A DNA stretch of 10,060 nucleotides from contig CADBMQ010000167.1 in the NCBI GenBank assembly GCA_902795765.1, positions 1 to 10,060 on the forward strand, written 5' to 3'. The notes under the pieces are model-generated. The model did not search any database, had not been told where the DNA came from, and was given only the letters and a program-made list of their open reading frames with translations. Below, piece by piece: positions 1 through 6,638 of this stretch (positions are counted from its first letter, which is position 1; the number at the start of each line of letters is the position of its first letter). This stretch comes from Oscillospiraceae bacterium (GTDB lineage Bacteria; Bacillota; Clostridia; Oscillospirales; Acutalibacteraceae). The position numbers were made by a program, and so were the translations under genes.

Positions 1-294
1 GAGCAATTCCTTGCTGACAGATTTATGGACGGAAAAACTTATGTTCCATTTTCGTATTTCTATGGTACATCTCCCGAAAATGATTATACTCCTTCTCAGC
101 CATACACAATTACGGTTTGCTCAAATCCGTATTCGTATCAAGAGGAAAACTACGCTGTACTTTACATTAAGTCAAGCGGTGCTGACTCCGAGCGACAGGT
201 TAAGTTGAGAAGAAAAGGTGAACAATGGTTTTTGTGGGAACAGTTTTTGCTTCCCGACGTTCGCAAACCAAAGTCACAAGATCCTTGGGCATAA
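1..294 (+). CDS. C-terminal part of an uncharacterised (DUF6935-like) protein, cut by the window edge
   Basis: The frame is open from the first base, so the gene begins left of the window; 97 residues are visible before the TAA at 292-294. An internal ATG at 25 is possible but unlikely to be the start, because the reading frame continues upstream and no ribosome binding site precedes it. The visible part is soluble, rich in aromatic residues and prolines, without membrane segments, and ends in a conserved-looking stretch (WFLWEQFLL then DPWA). From memory this ending resembles the DUF6935 family of Clostridia, which has no known function; this is recollection, not a search result. The next gene starts within a few bases, so it probably heads or belongs to an operon with the two small genes downstream. 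Confidence 0.7.
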   Translation, partial: EQFLADRFMDGKTYVPFSYFYGTSPENDYTPSQPYTITVCSNPYSYQEENYAVLYIKSSGADSERQVKLRRKGEQWFLWEQFLLPDVRKPKSQDPWA

Positions 295-303
295 TTGAAG
301 TTT

Positions 304-480
304 ATGTTTGAGAAGATATTTAAAAAATCAAAACTGAAAAAAGATAATCAAAAGGAGCTTCCTATCGCACCAGGTACAAATGGTTATGCGGCAAAGTTTG
401 AATGTCCGTATTGCAAAAAAACGTTTGCCAAGACAAGCCTTTATTGCGACCATTGTGGCAAACAGGTGTTTGATAAATAG
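304..480 (+). CDS. Small zinc-ribbon protein (58 aa)
   Basis: A very short, lysine-rich protein ending in a zinc-ribbon knuckle pair: CPYC (Cys34, Cys37) and CDHC (Cys48, Cys51), an arrangement that normally binds one zinc ion. The N-terminal 20 residues are strongly basic (KIFKKSKLKK), which could contact nucleic acid or acidic membrane lipids. A TTG at 295, directly after the upstream TAA, could add three residues. ATG 304 is preferred as the commoner start codon, but neither has a good Shine-Dalgarno, so translation may be coupled to the preceding gene. No enzymatic domain is present. The function is unknown; the ribbon could be a protein-interaction or structural module. Confidence 0.6.
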   Translation: MFEKIFKKSKLKKDNQKELPIAPGTNGYAAKFECPYCKKTFAKTSLYCDHCGKQVFDK

Positions 481-486
481 TTTACT

Positions 487-702
487 ATGAAAAAAACGTT
501 TTTAGGTTTCTCAATTTTATTTATCATTCTTGGGGTTGTGGCAATTTTAGTTTCTCTGTTTTTTTGGTATGCTAAAAACAACACCTTAGACGGATCATTT
601 GACCTATATAAGCGCCAAGAACTAATTTCAATTATTTCGCTTATTACAGGATTTGTGCTTATTGGTTTGAGCATCGCACTTTTGTGCTTTGGCAAAAAAT
701 AA
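487..702 (+). CDS. Small two-helix membrane protein (71 aa), unknown function
   Basis: The protein has two hydrophobic helices at about residues 5-27 and 47-67, joined by a short polar loop (about 28-46), and ends in a basic tail (FGKK). The start ATG lies 6 bases after the upstream stop. It lacks a clear Shine-Dalgarno, so coupling to the zinc-ribbon gene is likely. The gene is followed 15 bases later by a strong hairpin terminator, so it is the last gene of this rightward group. The family is not recognised. The pairing of a soluble zinc ribbon with a tiny membrane protein mirrors the facing gene at 754-1137, where both parts are fused in one polypeptide. Confidence 0.6.
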   Translation: MKKTFLGFSILFIILGVVAILVSLFFWYAKNNTLDGSFDLYKRQELISIISLITGFVLIGLSIALLCFGKK

Positions 703-717
703 GCCTGAACAAAAAAT

Positions 718-755
718 AAAGAGTCAAGATAGATTTAACTATCTTGACTCTTTTT
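718..755. terminator. Bidirectional intrinsic terminator
   Basis: A perfect 15-bp inverted repeat (718-732 with 739-753) encloses a 6-base loop, ATTTAA. T runs follow on both strands: TTTTT at 751-755 on the plus strand and, on the minus strand, the complement of the A-rich stretch 711-720. It lies between convergent genes ending at 702 and 754, and its right arm abuts the TAA stop of the leftward gene. It should end transcription from both sides. Confidence 0.9.
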
Positions 756-1137
756 AATTTAGAAAATGCCACATTCCGCCTTTGAAGAACTGCATAATGC
801 TATCAAAATTGTTTGTGATACTCGCAATAAAATAAACAATCAACGCAATTAGTGCAATAATAAGCAATACAATCGGGATTATGCAACCATATCTGCCGAT
901 TTTCGACAACAGAGAGATGTTTTGCAGAAATTTTAATCCCTCTCTGTCTTTCTCGTTCTGCAAACGCATATTTTCAAGTTGTGCGTCACGAATTCGCTTA
1001 TCGTCTTTCGCAGAAAGTGGAGTTGTTATCGGTTCGGACTGCGCTATCGGGTGTTCACTTGCGGCACCACCACAATGAGGGCAGATTTCAAGCGTACTAT
1101 CGAACAACGAATCACAATACTCACATTTTATCTTCAT
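754..1137 (-). CDS. Zinc-ribbon, coiled-coil, single-pass membrane protein (127 aa)
   Basis: Three regions are visible. An N-terminal zinc ribbon has CEYC (Cys5, Cys8) and CPHC (Cys19, Cys22). A charged, heptad-like helical stretch (about residues 43-75, rich in Lys, Arg, Glu, Gln and Leu) is probably a coiled coil. One strong membrane helix spans about 85-107, with a short C-terminal tail. The ribbon would be cytoplasmic and the tail outside if positive residues (KIGR, 79-82) stay inside. Start ATG 1137 is supported by AAGGCGG a few bases upstream. The gene sits directly downstream of the rplS terminator with no room for a promoter after it, so expression may depend on read-through. Function is unknown; the architecture is common among uncharacterised Clostridia membrane proteins. 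Confidence 0.75.
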   Translation of the reverse strand: MKIKCEYCDSLFDSTLEICPHCGGAASEHPIAQSEPITTPLSAKDDKRIRDAQLENMRLQNEKDREGLKFLQNISLLSKIGRYGCIIPIVLLIIALIALIVYFIASITNNFDSIMQFFKGGMWHFLN

Positions 1138-1153
1138 TTTTACCGCCTTAACA

Positions 1154-1184
1154 AAAAAGGTGTTCGATAACGAACACCTTTTTC
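1154..1184 (-). terminator. Intrinsic terminator after rplS
   Basis: A perfect 13-bp inverted repeat (1154-1166 with 1171-1183) has a four-base loop, and a T-rich run lies on the minus-strand side within and after the stem. It begins 8 bases after the rplS stop. It should end most rplS transcripts; what passes it would reach the zinc-ribbon gene ending at 754. Confidence 0.85.
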
Positions 1185-1191
1185 TTTTAGA

Positions 1192-1533
1192 TTAGAGTTT
1201 CTGTTTAAGCTTAGCAGCCTTACCAACACGATCACGAAGGTAATAGAGCTTGCTTCTACGAGCTTTACCGTAGCTAACCACTTCAAATTTTTCAACGTTG
1301 GGTGAGTGAATCGGGAATACTCTCTCGATACCTACACCATAAGCGATCTTTCTAACAGTAAATGTCTTAGCAATGCCAGTACCGTTGATTGCGATTACGA
1401 TACCCTCGAACATCTGAGTTCTGGATTTCTCGCCCTCACGAATCTTAACGTAAACTTTAACAGTTGCACCGATTACAACCTCAGGAGCGTTCTCTTTGAG
1501 TTGACCCTCGGTAAGATTCTTTACCATATCCAT
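1192..1533 (-). CDS. rplS: 50S ribosomal protein L19
   Basis: L19 is a structural protein of the large ribosomal subunit, located at the 30S-50S interface. The 113-residue length fits the family. Recognisable features are the opening LTEGQLKEN, the central strands with GDTVKVYVKIREGEK-type sequence (here GATVKVYVKIREGEKSRTQMFEG), the IERVFPIHSP segment, and the C-terminal RRSKLYYLR...KAAKLKQKL. A perfect AGGAGG (complement of 1542-1547) lies 8 bases before ATG 1533 and decides this start over the Met two codons later. The gene is alone here: the usual Firmicutes partners rpsP, rimM and trmD are not adjacent. It has its own promoter, leader and terminator, so it is a one-gene transcription unit apart from possible read-through. 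Confidence 0.97.
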   Translation of the reverse strand: MDMVKNLTEGQLKENAPEVVIGATVKVYVKIREGEKSRTQMFEGIVIAINGTGIAKTFTVRKIAYGVGIERVFPIHSPNVEKFEVVSYGKARRSKLYYLRDRVGKAAKLKQKL

Positions 1534-1547
1534 TAGTTTTTCCTCCT

Positions 1548-1660
1548 ATTTAATATTTCAGTTCGTTCGTACACAGATAACTGCCAGAGGACCAAACCGC
1601 TTCAATACGGGTTTCCCCGCATTGACCCCAGCCGAAATAGGTTTCGGTGAAATCAAAAGC
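1548..1660 (-). promoter_or_regulatory. Structured 5' leader of rplS, candidate L19 leader
   Basis: About 125 bases separate the predicted transcript start from the rplS start codon. The RNA contains a strong hairpin (1616-1625 pairing with 1602-1611: ten pairs including one G-U, closed by a GAAA tetraloop) and a smaller one (1642-1647 with 1632-1637, six pairs). The 5' half of the small hairpin could instead pair with GGTTTGGT downstream of the large one, giving an alternative fold. L19 leaders that bind L19 for autoregulation are known in low-GC Gram-positives; assignment of this leader to that class is inference and needs a covariance-model match. Confidence 0.55.
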
Positions 1661-1666
1661 TTATAT

Positions 1667-1695
1667 AGTATATCATAACTTGAAACAAAAATCAA
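1667..1695 (-). promoter_or_regulatory. Sigma-A promoter of rplS
   Basis: Read on the minus strand, TTGATT (1690-1695) and TATACT (1667-1672) are separated by exactly 17 bases. Transcription would start near 1660. The -35 box lies only about 20 bases beyond the stop of the upstream lysozyme gene, which shows no convincing terminator, so some rplS transcription may also come from upstream. Confidence 0.85.
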
Positions 1696-1714
1696 GTCTT
1701 TTTATAAAACTTTT

Positions 1715-3529
1715 TTACCAATTCCAATCGAGATTGAATTTTGTTGTCAACGAACGATAGATGAACATTCTTGTACTGCCGTCTGCATACACAAAATATG
1801 CACCAACATCGTCTTTCTTATCGCCATTGAAGTCGCCCGATACAATTCGATTGTTCATATTGCTTGACGGGAAACCGCTCGACATATACCAATAGTTCCA
1901 GTCGAGTGTGAACTTACTTCCTGTTGAACGCCATACAAACGCACGGGTTTGACCATTTCCGTAGTCGTAGAACGCACAAACATCGTCCTTTTTGTCGCCG
2001 TTGAAGTCGCCTGCTGTTACTCTCGTTGTTATGCGGTCAATATAGAAACCGCTCGACATATACCAATAGTTCCAGTCAAGTGAGAACTTGTTACCTGTCG
2101 ATTTCCAAACAAATGCTCTCGCTTCGCCTTTGCCGTAGTCAAAGAACGCACAAATATCATCTTTCTTGTCGCCGTTGAAGTCGCCTACTGTCACTCGGTT
2201 TGTTATATTAGAAGCAGAGAAGCCACTCGACATATACCAATAGTTCCAATCGAGTGTGAATTTGCTACCTGTTGAACGCCACACAAACGCACGAATTTCG
2301 CCTTTGCCGTAGTCATAAAATCCGCAAATATCATCTTTGCCGTCGCCGTTGAAATCACCTGCGACAACTCGATAGTCAAATTTATCGGCATAAAATCCAC
2401 TGCTCATATACCAATAATCCCACATAAGTTTAAATCCGCCGCCTGTTGAAATCCAAACAAATGCACGGGTTTGACCTACACCATAATCGTATAATGTGCA
2501 AATGTCATCATAGCCGTCGCCGTTGAAGTCGCCCGATACAATTCGGCTTTCCATTTTTGCAAGATAAAATCCGCTACCGGAGTTCCAGATATTATTAAGT
2601 CGAACAAATTTCGAGCCACTCGAATACAATCCGTCAATCGAAACGGTGTTATCGCCTTCGGCTCTCAAAATTGCGGTATCTGTTTTGCCGTCATGGTTGA
2701 AGTCGCCCGATACGGTTTGATACGGATTTTTTGCTTTCGGAATGACAGGTGGAGTTGGTTTGACATAAATCATATAGGTCATTTTAGACCAACCACTGAT
2801 GCCGTTATAGGTAACATATCCCCATACTCCGCTCGTTTTGCTTACAGTCGCCATATCACCCTCAGGTATTTCGCCAAGGACACTTCCCCAGTCGGACGCA
2901 GACGAGCGAATATTCAAGCCGCCACTTGCGATAATTTTATACTCCCCAAGTTTGAATGTTGGTGATTGACCGCTGTATTTAGGCCAGTAATCTATTTTAG
3001 CGTAGTTGCCACGCTTGTCCGAAACGCCCGTATTATAACCTGCGGGAATTTCAAAATTGTAGCACCATGTGTATCCTGCTGTGAACGCACCTTCTGCCGT
3101 ATTCGGAACAGATTTTAATGTTTGATTTGTTTTCGGGTAGCTTGTTTCCAACTCATATTTTAAATATTGAAGTTGTCCTTCAAGCGACTTATAATCAAGT
3201 TTCTTTGCTGTGCAATAATTTACAAGGTCGGTTCTTCTTCCGATTTTTGAAGTTCTCGGGCTGTTTGTCCATTGGCAGATACCAAATCCACCACCCGACT
3301 CCCAAGAATATCCATATTCGATAAGAGTTGGGTCAAACTCGGATTCACATTCTATATTTGCGAGTACACCACAAGCACCCGCCATATTATATCCCATTTT
3401 TGTTGTGAGAAAATTATATATGTATTTCTCATTTATTTCTGTTGTTGATGAAGCTGACACTCCAACCGCAAGCGTTGACATTATAGCCAAAGAAATAAGT
3501 ACAGATATTATCGAACGAATTATTCGCAT
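1715..3529 (-). CDS. Secreted lysozyme-like cell-wall hydrolase with SH3 domain and six FG-GAP-like repeats
   Basis: The 604-residue protein starts with a signal peptide (basic MRIIR, hydrophobic core about 6-24, likely cleavage after VSASS or ASA). Residues about 33-190 resemble the phage tail-tip lysozyme fold (Phage_lysozyme2): the stretch GVLANIECESEFDP (54-67) holds the glutamate expected to be catalytic (Glu60 or Glu62), followed by GGGFGICQW (79-87) and a WCYNFE segment. Residues about 196-256 form a bacterial SH3 domain (GLNIRSSAS, then GVWGYVTYNGISGWSKMTY), which typically binds peptidoglycan. The rest (271-604) is six repeats with DFN-GD acidic loops like those of calcium-binding FG-GAP/VCBS propellers. 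AAAGGA lies 10 bases before ATG 3529. A strong promoter precedes it. The protein probably acts in the cell's own wall or on neighbours; nothing phage-like is nearby. Confidence 0.85.
   Translation of the reverse strand: MRIIRSIISVLISLAIMSTLAVGVSASSTTEINEKYIYNFLTTKMGYNMAGACGVLANIECESEFDPTLIEYGYSWESGGGFGICQWTNSPRTSKIGRRTDLVNYCTAKKLDYKSLEGQLQYLKYELETSYPKTNQTLKSVPNTAEGAFTAGYTWCYNFEIPAGYNTGVSDKRGNYAKIDYWPKYSGQSPTFKLGEYKIIASGGLNIRSSASDWGSVLGEIPEGDMATVSKTSGVWGYVTYNGISGWSKMTYMIYVKPTPPVIPKAKNPYQTVSGDFNHDGKTDTAILRAEGDNTVSIDGLYSSGSKFVRLNNIWNSGSGFYLAKMESRIVSGDFNGDGYDDICTLYDYGVGQTRAFVWISTGGGFKLMWDYWYMSSGFYADKFDYRVVAGDFNGDGKDDICGFYDYGKGEIRAFVWRSTGSKFTLDWNYWYMSSGFSASNITNRVTVGDFNGDKKDDICAFFDYGKGEARAFVWKSTGNKFSLDWNYWYMSSGFYIDRITTRVTAGDFNGDKKDDVCAFYDYGNGQTRAFVWRSTGSKFTLDWNYWYMSSGFPSSNMNNRIVSGDFNGDKKDDVGAYFVYADGSTRMFIYRSLTTKFNLDWNW
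1718..2707 (-). repeat. Six tandem 174-bp (58-aa) coding repeats
   Basis: The motif GDFN begins at residues 275, 333, 391, 449, 507 and 565 of the lysozyme-like protein, a constant period of 58 residues (174 bp) without a single insertion or deletion. Each complete unit carries GDFN-GD-DD, then YDYG, RAFVW-STG and WYMSSGF; the first unit is the most divergent and the last is truncated at 40 residues, ending in DWNW. Units 4-6 carry DFNGDKKDD where units 1-3 have DFN(H/G)DG. The arrangement suggests a six-bladed or open propeller-like domain. Confidence 0.9.
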
Positions 3530-3580
3530 AATAAAGTTGTCCTTTCTTTCGGTATCAATTTTGTAACTATTACCTTATAC

Positions 3581-3609
3581 ATAATAACATATTGTAATAA
3601 ATTTGTCAA
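3581..3609 (-). promoter_or_regulatory. Sigma-A promoter of the lysozyme-like gene
   Basis: On the minus strand TTGACA (3604-3609, full consensus) and TATTAT (3581-3586, five of six consensus bases) are separated by 17 bases. The predicted start near 3574 gives a leader of about 45 bases. This indicates strong vegetative expression independent of the methyltransferase gene upstream. Confidence 0.88.
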
Positions 3610-3653
3610 CATAGCACGGCAGATTGCTAATATTTGCAATGTTTGACAGTTTT

Positions 3654-4718
3654 TTACTTATGAGAAACATAGATGTTCGTTTCCCACGCAGGGATATATC
3701 TATGATGACGAAGATAGATTTTACTATCTTTAAGCCGACTGCCGAGCAAGTTTACAAGGTCGAAAAAGTCATTGGTTTTATGGTATGCGCTGACGCACAT
3801 CGCAGGTGACTGCTCTGCAACAGACTGCATACCCGAAATTGCCTCGAACTCTGCACCCTCGACATCCATTTTGACATAGTCCACTTTTGAGCCGAGCAGG
3901 CACGCAAAATTATCTATGCTGTCTGCCAAAACCTTGTTCTCGTTGCCACTTGATGCGTGGGAATTTCGTGAGCCTTCGCTCGAAAAATCGAGTTCGCAAT
4001 AGTGCGACCAAACCGCTTTATTTATAGCGGTAAATCGGTCATCGTCATTCAACGGACAACGCAACAACTTTTTATAGTTTTTGGCATCAGGCTCTACTGC
4101 GACTATGCCCTTGAAATCGGGATACATTTGCGAAAACTCTATCGCCGTATCGCCGTCATAAGCGCCTAAATCGAGAAATGTTGGATTGCTCGACAGGTTC
4201 AGCAGACCGAATGCCTCTTCTCGCTCGGTTTCGCAGTCCAAAAGTGGCTTTATTTCGCCCGTGTACTTATACTGCAAAATACAGTCGAAAACATATTTCG
4301 ACTGCTCGTCTGCGAGTCGCTCTCTCGCAGATAAAATGCTGTTTTTATTATCAAGTATCGCTTGTTTGTCGAGTATATCCCCGCCGAAAAGTGGCATATC
4401 GGGTGCGTAAATTTCACGCTCTTTTGAGATTTCGATAATACGCTCAACCATATCGTCACGGAACACCGCAAAAGACAAAAGCACAATGCAATCGGGGAAT
4501 TCCGCAGTCACATCTTCATAACTGCGAACTTTAAATCCATGAAAACTGCGGTCACGCACAAATCCGCTTGACGCAAAAAGACCACTTATTTTTATATCGT
4601 ATCTCTCGAACAAAGCGAAAAGTTTGTCCGCTCCGTCACCTGTGCCGTAAACCACTATCGGTTTATCAGACTTCGAGAGTTTCTCCCACAAAAATTCATT
4701 TTTTTCAAAAAAATTCAT
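3654..4718 (-). CDS. FkbM-family SAM-dependent methyltransferase with N-terminal Rossmann-like domain
   Basis: The C-terminal half is a class I methyltransferase of the FkbM type: SAM-binding motif FLDLGAYDGDT (181-191), acidic VEPD (208-211), VDYVKMDVEGAE (279-290), the ending CVSAYHKTNDFFDLV (308-322) and LRHHRYIPAWETNIY (336-350). FkbM enzymes O-methylate sugars or small molecules; the substrate here is unknown. Residues 1-130 contain a nucleotide-fold-like start (IVVYGTGDGADKL, 21-33), often seen fused to sugar-modifying enzymes. No signal peptide or membrane helix is present. Start ATG 4718 follows GGGG 5 bases upstream. No clear terminator follows the stop. It stands alone between the lysozyme gene and the divergent lipid operon, so it could act on a surface glycan, but no glycan cluster is seen. 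Confidence 0.85.
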   Translation of the reverse strand: MNFFEKNEFLWEKLSKSDKPIVVYGTGDGADKLFALFERYDIKISGLFASSGFVRDRSFHGFKVRSYEDVTAEFPDCIVLLSFAVFRDDMVERIIEISKEREIYAPDMPLFGGDILDKQAILDNKNSILSARERLADEQSKYVFDCILQYKYTGEIKPLLDCETEREEAFGLLNLSSNPTFLDLGAYDGDTAIEFSQMYPDFKGIVAVEPDAKNYKKLLRCPLNDDDRFTAINKAVWSHYCELDFSSEGSRNSHASSGNENKVLADSIDNFACLLGSKVDYVKMDVEGAEFEAISGMQSVAEQSPAMCVSAYHKTNDFFDLVNLLGSRLKDSKIYLRHHRYIPAWETNIYVSHK

Positions 4719-4755
4719 AGTATCCCCAATATATAAGTTTTTTTACTATTATAAA

Positions 4756-4769
4756 CCGTTATATAGCGG
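4756..4769. other. Imperfect palindrome in the divergent intergenic region
   Basis: CCGTTATATAGCGG matches its own reverse complement at 12 of 14 positions. It lies between the methyltransferase gene and the predicted promoter of the lipid operon, next to an AT-rich TATAAT-like element on the minus strand (4748-4753) that lacks a good -35 box. It could be an operator for either direction, but chance is a reasonable explanation. Confidence 0.2.
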
Positions 4770-4786
4770 AAATTGTTAAAAAACTA

Positions 4787-4815
4787 TGGACAAATCAAAG
4801 TTGTTGTAGTATAAT
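4787..4815 (+). promoter_or_regulatory. Sigma-A promoter of the lipid operon
   Basis: TGGACA (4787-4792, five of six consensus bases) and TATAAT (4810-4815, full consensus) have a 17-base spacer. Transcription would start near 4822, leaving a leader of about 90 bases before the first start codon. I see no clear structured regulator in that leader. Confidence 0.85.
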
Positions 4816-4911
4816 ATACTTAATTGTAAATTGGATTTTTATGTTTTGGACTGTTTTTGTTTAGGTTCAAAATTTTCGTGTTTTTATTTCTTGTTCATGG
4901 AGAGTGAATAA

Positions 4912-6000
4912 ATGTCAAAAAAAGAGAAAAAGGGGTTTAATCCAAAAAGCCAGATTACGGGCATCATCGTTTTGGTTCTTTTGGTTATTTTGACCTACTT
5001 TATTATAAGACTTAATGTCAGCGAAATAAATTTTGTCGGTGTTAAAAACACCTGGCATAAATTTAATCCTGTATATGCTATCCCTGCGGTAATTTGCCTG
5101 CTCGGATATATCTTTTTCGAAGGCAGAGCAATGTCGGCAGTAGGCAAGCCGTTTGGACTGAAACTCGGCCCTATCAGAAGTACGGTTTGTGCATGTATTG
5201 AATTGTATTTTTCAGGTTTAACTCCGTCTGCTACGGGTGGTCAACCTGCGGTTGTATATTACAACTCTCGTGACGGCTTACCTGCTCACAAAAGTACGGC
5301 AATGCTGATTATGAACACGATGCACTATACACTTGCAATGTTCGTTTTGGCAGTTGTGGCGATAATACTCAGACCGAATTTGTTCTTTTCGCCCGAAACC
5401 ACTTTCAATGGTGGTGGCGAGTGGTTTTTCCCACTCTTGATTATAGGCACAATTCTTAATTTTGGATTGCTCGCAATCTGCCTTATGCTTATGTTTTCGC
5501 AGAAACTGGTGCGACGCATTTGCGGTGGCGGTTTGAAACTGCTTAAAAAGATGCACCTTATTAAGTCTTACGAAAGCAAAATGCAGAAACTTGAAGAAAG
5601 TCTTGATTCATACAGTTCGTGCGTTCTTACTTTTAAGTCGCATCCACTTGCTCAAATTCTTTGCCTCTGCCTTAATATTTTGCAACGTCTTTGCGTGTTT
5701 GCAATTCCGTTTTTTGTTTATCTCGGATTTAATCCCTCGGGTATGACAACAAGCGTGTTAATCGACATTCTTTGCATTCAAGTGCTTTCTGCTCTTACTG
5801 TCAGCACCTTACCTATTCCGGGTGGCGTTGGTGCATCGGAACTCATTTTCATTTCACTTTATTCGAAATTCTATGCGCCTGATATGATACAATACGGTAT
5901 GTTGTTTTCAAGATTTTTCATCTTCTACCTTTGTATGATTATCTGCGCTGTCGTTTCCATTGGAAACCATTTTAGAATAACAATTCTCAATCGGAGGTAA
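4912..6000 (+). CDS. YbhN/AglD-type integral membrane protein, putative lipid flippase
   Basis: The 362-residue polytopic protein has about eight hydrophobic helices, beginning at 15-33, 54-70 and 88-102, with a basic cytoplasmic N-terminus (MSKKEKKGFNPKS). Two signatures place it in the lysylphosphatidylglycerol-synthase transmembrane family (PF03706, TIGR00374): SGLTPSATGGQPAVVY (101-116) and STLPIPGGVGASE (298-310). This family includes the flippase part of MprF, which moves modified phospholipids across the membrane; the soluble aminoacyl-transferase half of MprF is absent here. GGAGAG (4899-4904) lies 7 bases before ATG 4912. Only 5 bases separate it from pssA, and the pssA ribosome site overlaps its stop, so it is co-expressed with phosphatidylethanolamine synthesis. 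A role in moving PS or PE is inference from that context. Confidence 0.88.
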   Translation: MSKKEKKGFNPKSQITGIIVLVLLVILTYFIIRLNVSEINFVGVKNTWHKFNPVYAIPAVICLLGYIFFEGRAMSAVGKPFGLKLGPIRSTVCACIELYFSGLTPSATGGQPAVVYYNSRDGLPAHKSTAMLIMNTMHYTLAMFVLAVVAIILRPNLFFSPETTFNGGGEWFFPLLIIGTILNFGLLAICLMLMFSQKLVRRICGGGLKLLKKMHLIKSYESKMQKLEESLDSYSSCVLTFKSHPLAQILCLCLNILQRLCVFAIPFFVYLGFNPSGMTTSVLIDILCIQVLSALTVSTLPIPGGVGASELIFISLYSKFYAPDMIQYGMLFSRFFIFYLCMIICAVVSIGNHFRITILNRR

Positions 6001-6005
6001 CCGTT

Positions 6006-6638
6006 TTGATAGGAGTTTATAATTATACTGTTATTGCCACTCTCGTTAGTGCGTTTTTGGCTGTTGTCGGAATTAGGGGCGTTTTGGACGGAAACGCTTT
6101 TTGTGCAATTCTTTGCTTTATGTTGTCGGGCTTACTCGATACTTTTGACGGTCTTATCGCTTCAACAAAAAAGAACCGCACCCAATATCAGATGAAGTAC
6201 GGAATTCAACTTGACTCGCTTTGCGATGTTATTGCTTTCGGTGTTTTGCCTTGCTTTGTAGGCTACGGCGTTGGTATGAAAAGTTGGTGGTATTTGCCGA
6301 TTTTCGCAATCTATCTTGTTGGTGCAGTTTCAAGACTTGCTCACTTCAATGTTCTTGAAGAGGAACGCAGAAAGACTACTAACGAACGCTTGAAATATTA
6401 CACAGGCTTGCCTGTTACGCTCTCTTCGGTGTTCCTGCCTGTCCTCTGCCTTTTGAGATATGCCTTTGGCGACAAGTTTCAATATTTTTTCGCTATCGCA
6501 ATGGCAATCATTGGTGTGCTTTTTATCTCTAAAATTAAGATTAAAAAGCCGAGCTACAAACGTGTTTCTATCTTGGTTGTTTTCTGCGTTTTGGTTTTCG
6601 CAGCAATCATTGTTTTAAGGGTTATCTATGGCTACTAA
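6006..6638 (+). CDS. pssA: CDP-diacylglycerol-serine O-phosphatidyltransferase (phosphatidylserine synthase)
   Basis: This membrane enzyme makes phosphatidylserine and CMP from CDP-diacylglycerol and serine. The CDP-alcohol phosphotransferase signature is present: Asp45-x-x-Asp48-Gly49, Ala52, then Gly66, Asp70 and Asp74 (DTFDGL...GIQLDSLCD). The segment SRLAHFNV followed by YYTGLPVT is typical of PssA rather than phosphatidylglycerophosphate synthase, and psd follows directly. The usual Arg after Ala52 is Ser53 here. Several hydrophobic helices span the protein; 210 residues is normal for Firmicutes. Translation starts at TTG 6006, chosen because GGAGGT (5993-5998) sits 7 bases upstream and no ATG in frame is closer. 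The TTG start may limit its expression relative to neighbours. Its 3' end overlaps psd by 11 bases. Confidence 0.92.
   Translation: MIGVYNYTVIATLVSAFLAVVGIRGVLDGNAFCAILCFMLSGLLDTFDGLIASTKKNRTQYQMKYGIQLDSLCDVIAFGVLPCFVGYGVGMKSWWYLPIFAIYLVGAVSRLAHFNVLEEERRKTTNERLKYYTGLPVTLSSVFLPVLCLLRYAFGDKFQYFFAIAMAIIGVLFISKIKIKKPSYKRVSILVVFCVLVFAAIIVLRVIYGY

Noticed and set aside
1696..1714. Possible terminator after the lysozyme-like gene
   Set aside because: The AT-only sequence can form a weak interrupted stem but there is no GC-rich stem or clear T tail.
1718..2707. Tandem repeats as a CRISPR-like array
   Set aside because: The 174-bp units are coding, in frame, diverged and directly adjacent without spacers; they encode protein repeats.
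1715..3529. Lysozyme-like gene as part of a prophage
   Set aside because: The lysozyme domain family is common in phage tails, but this protein has a signal peptide and no holin, tail, integrase or other phage gene is nearby.
3610..3653. ATTGC/GCAAT hairpin after the methyltransferase gene
   Set aside because: Only five pairs with an eight-base loop and no T run, so it is not supported as a terminator.
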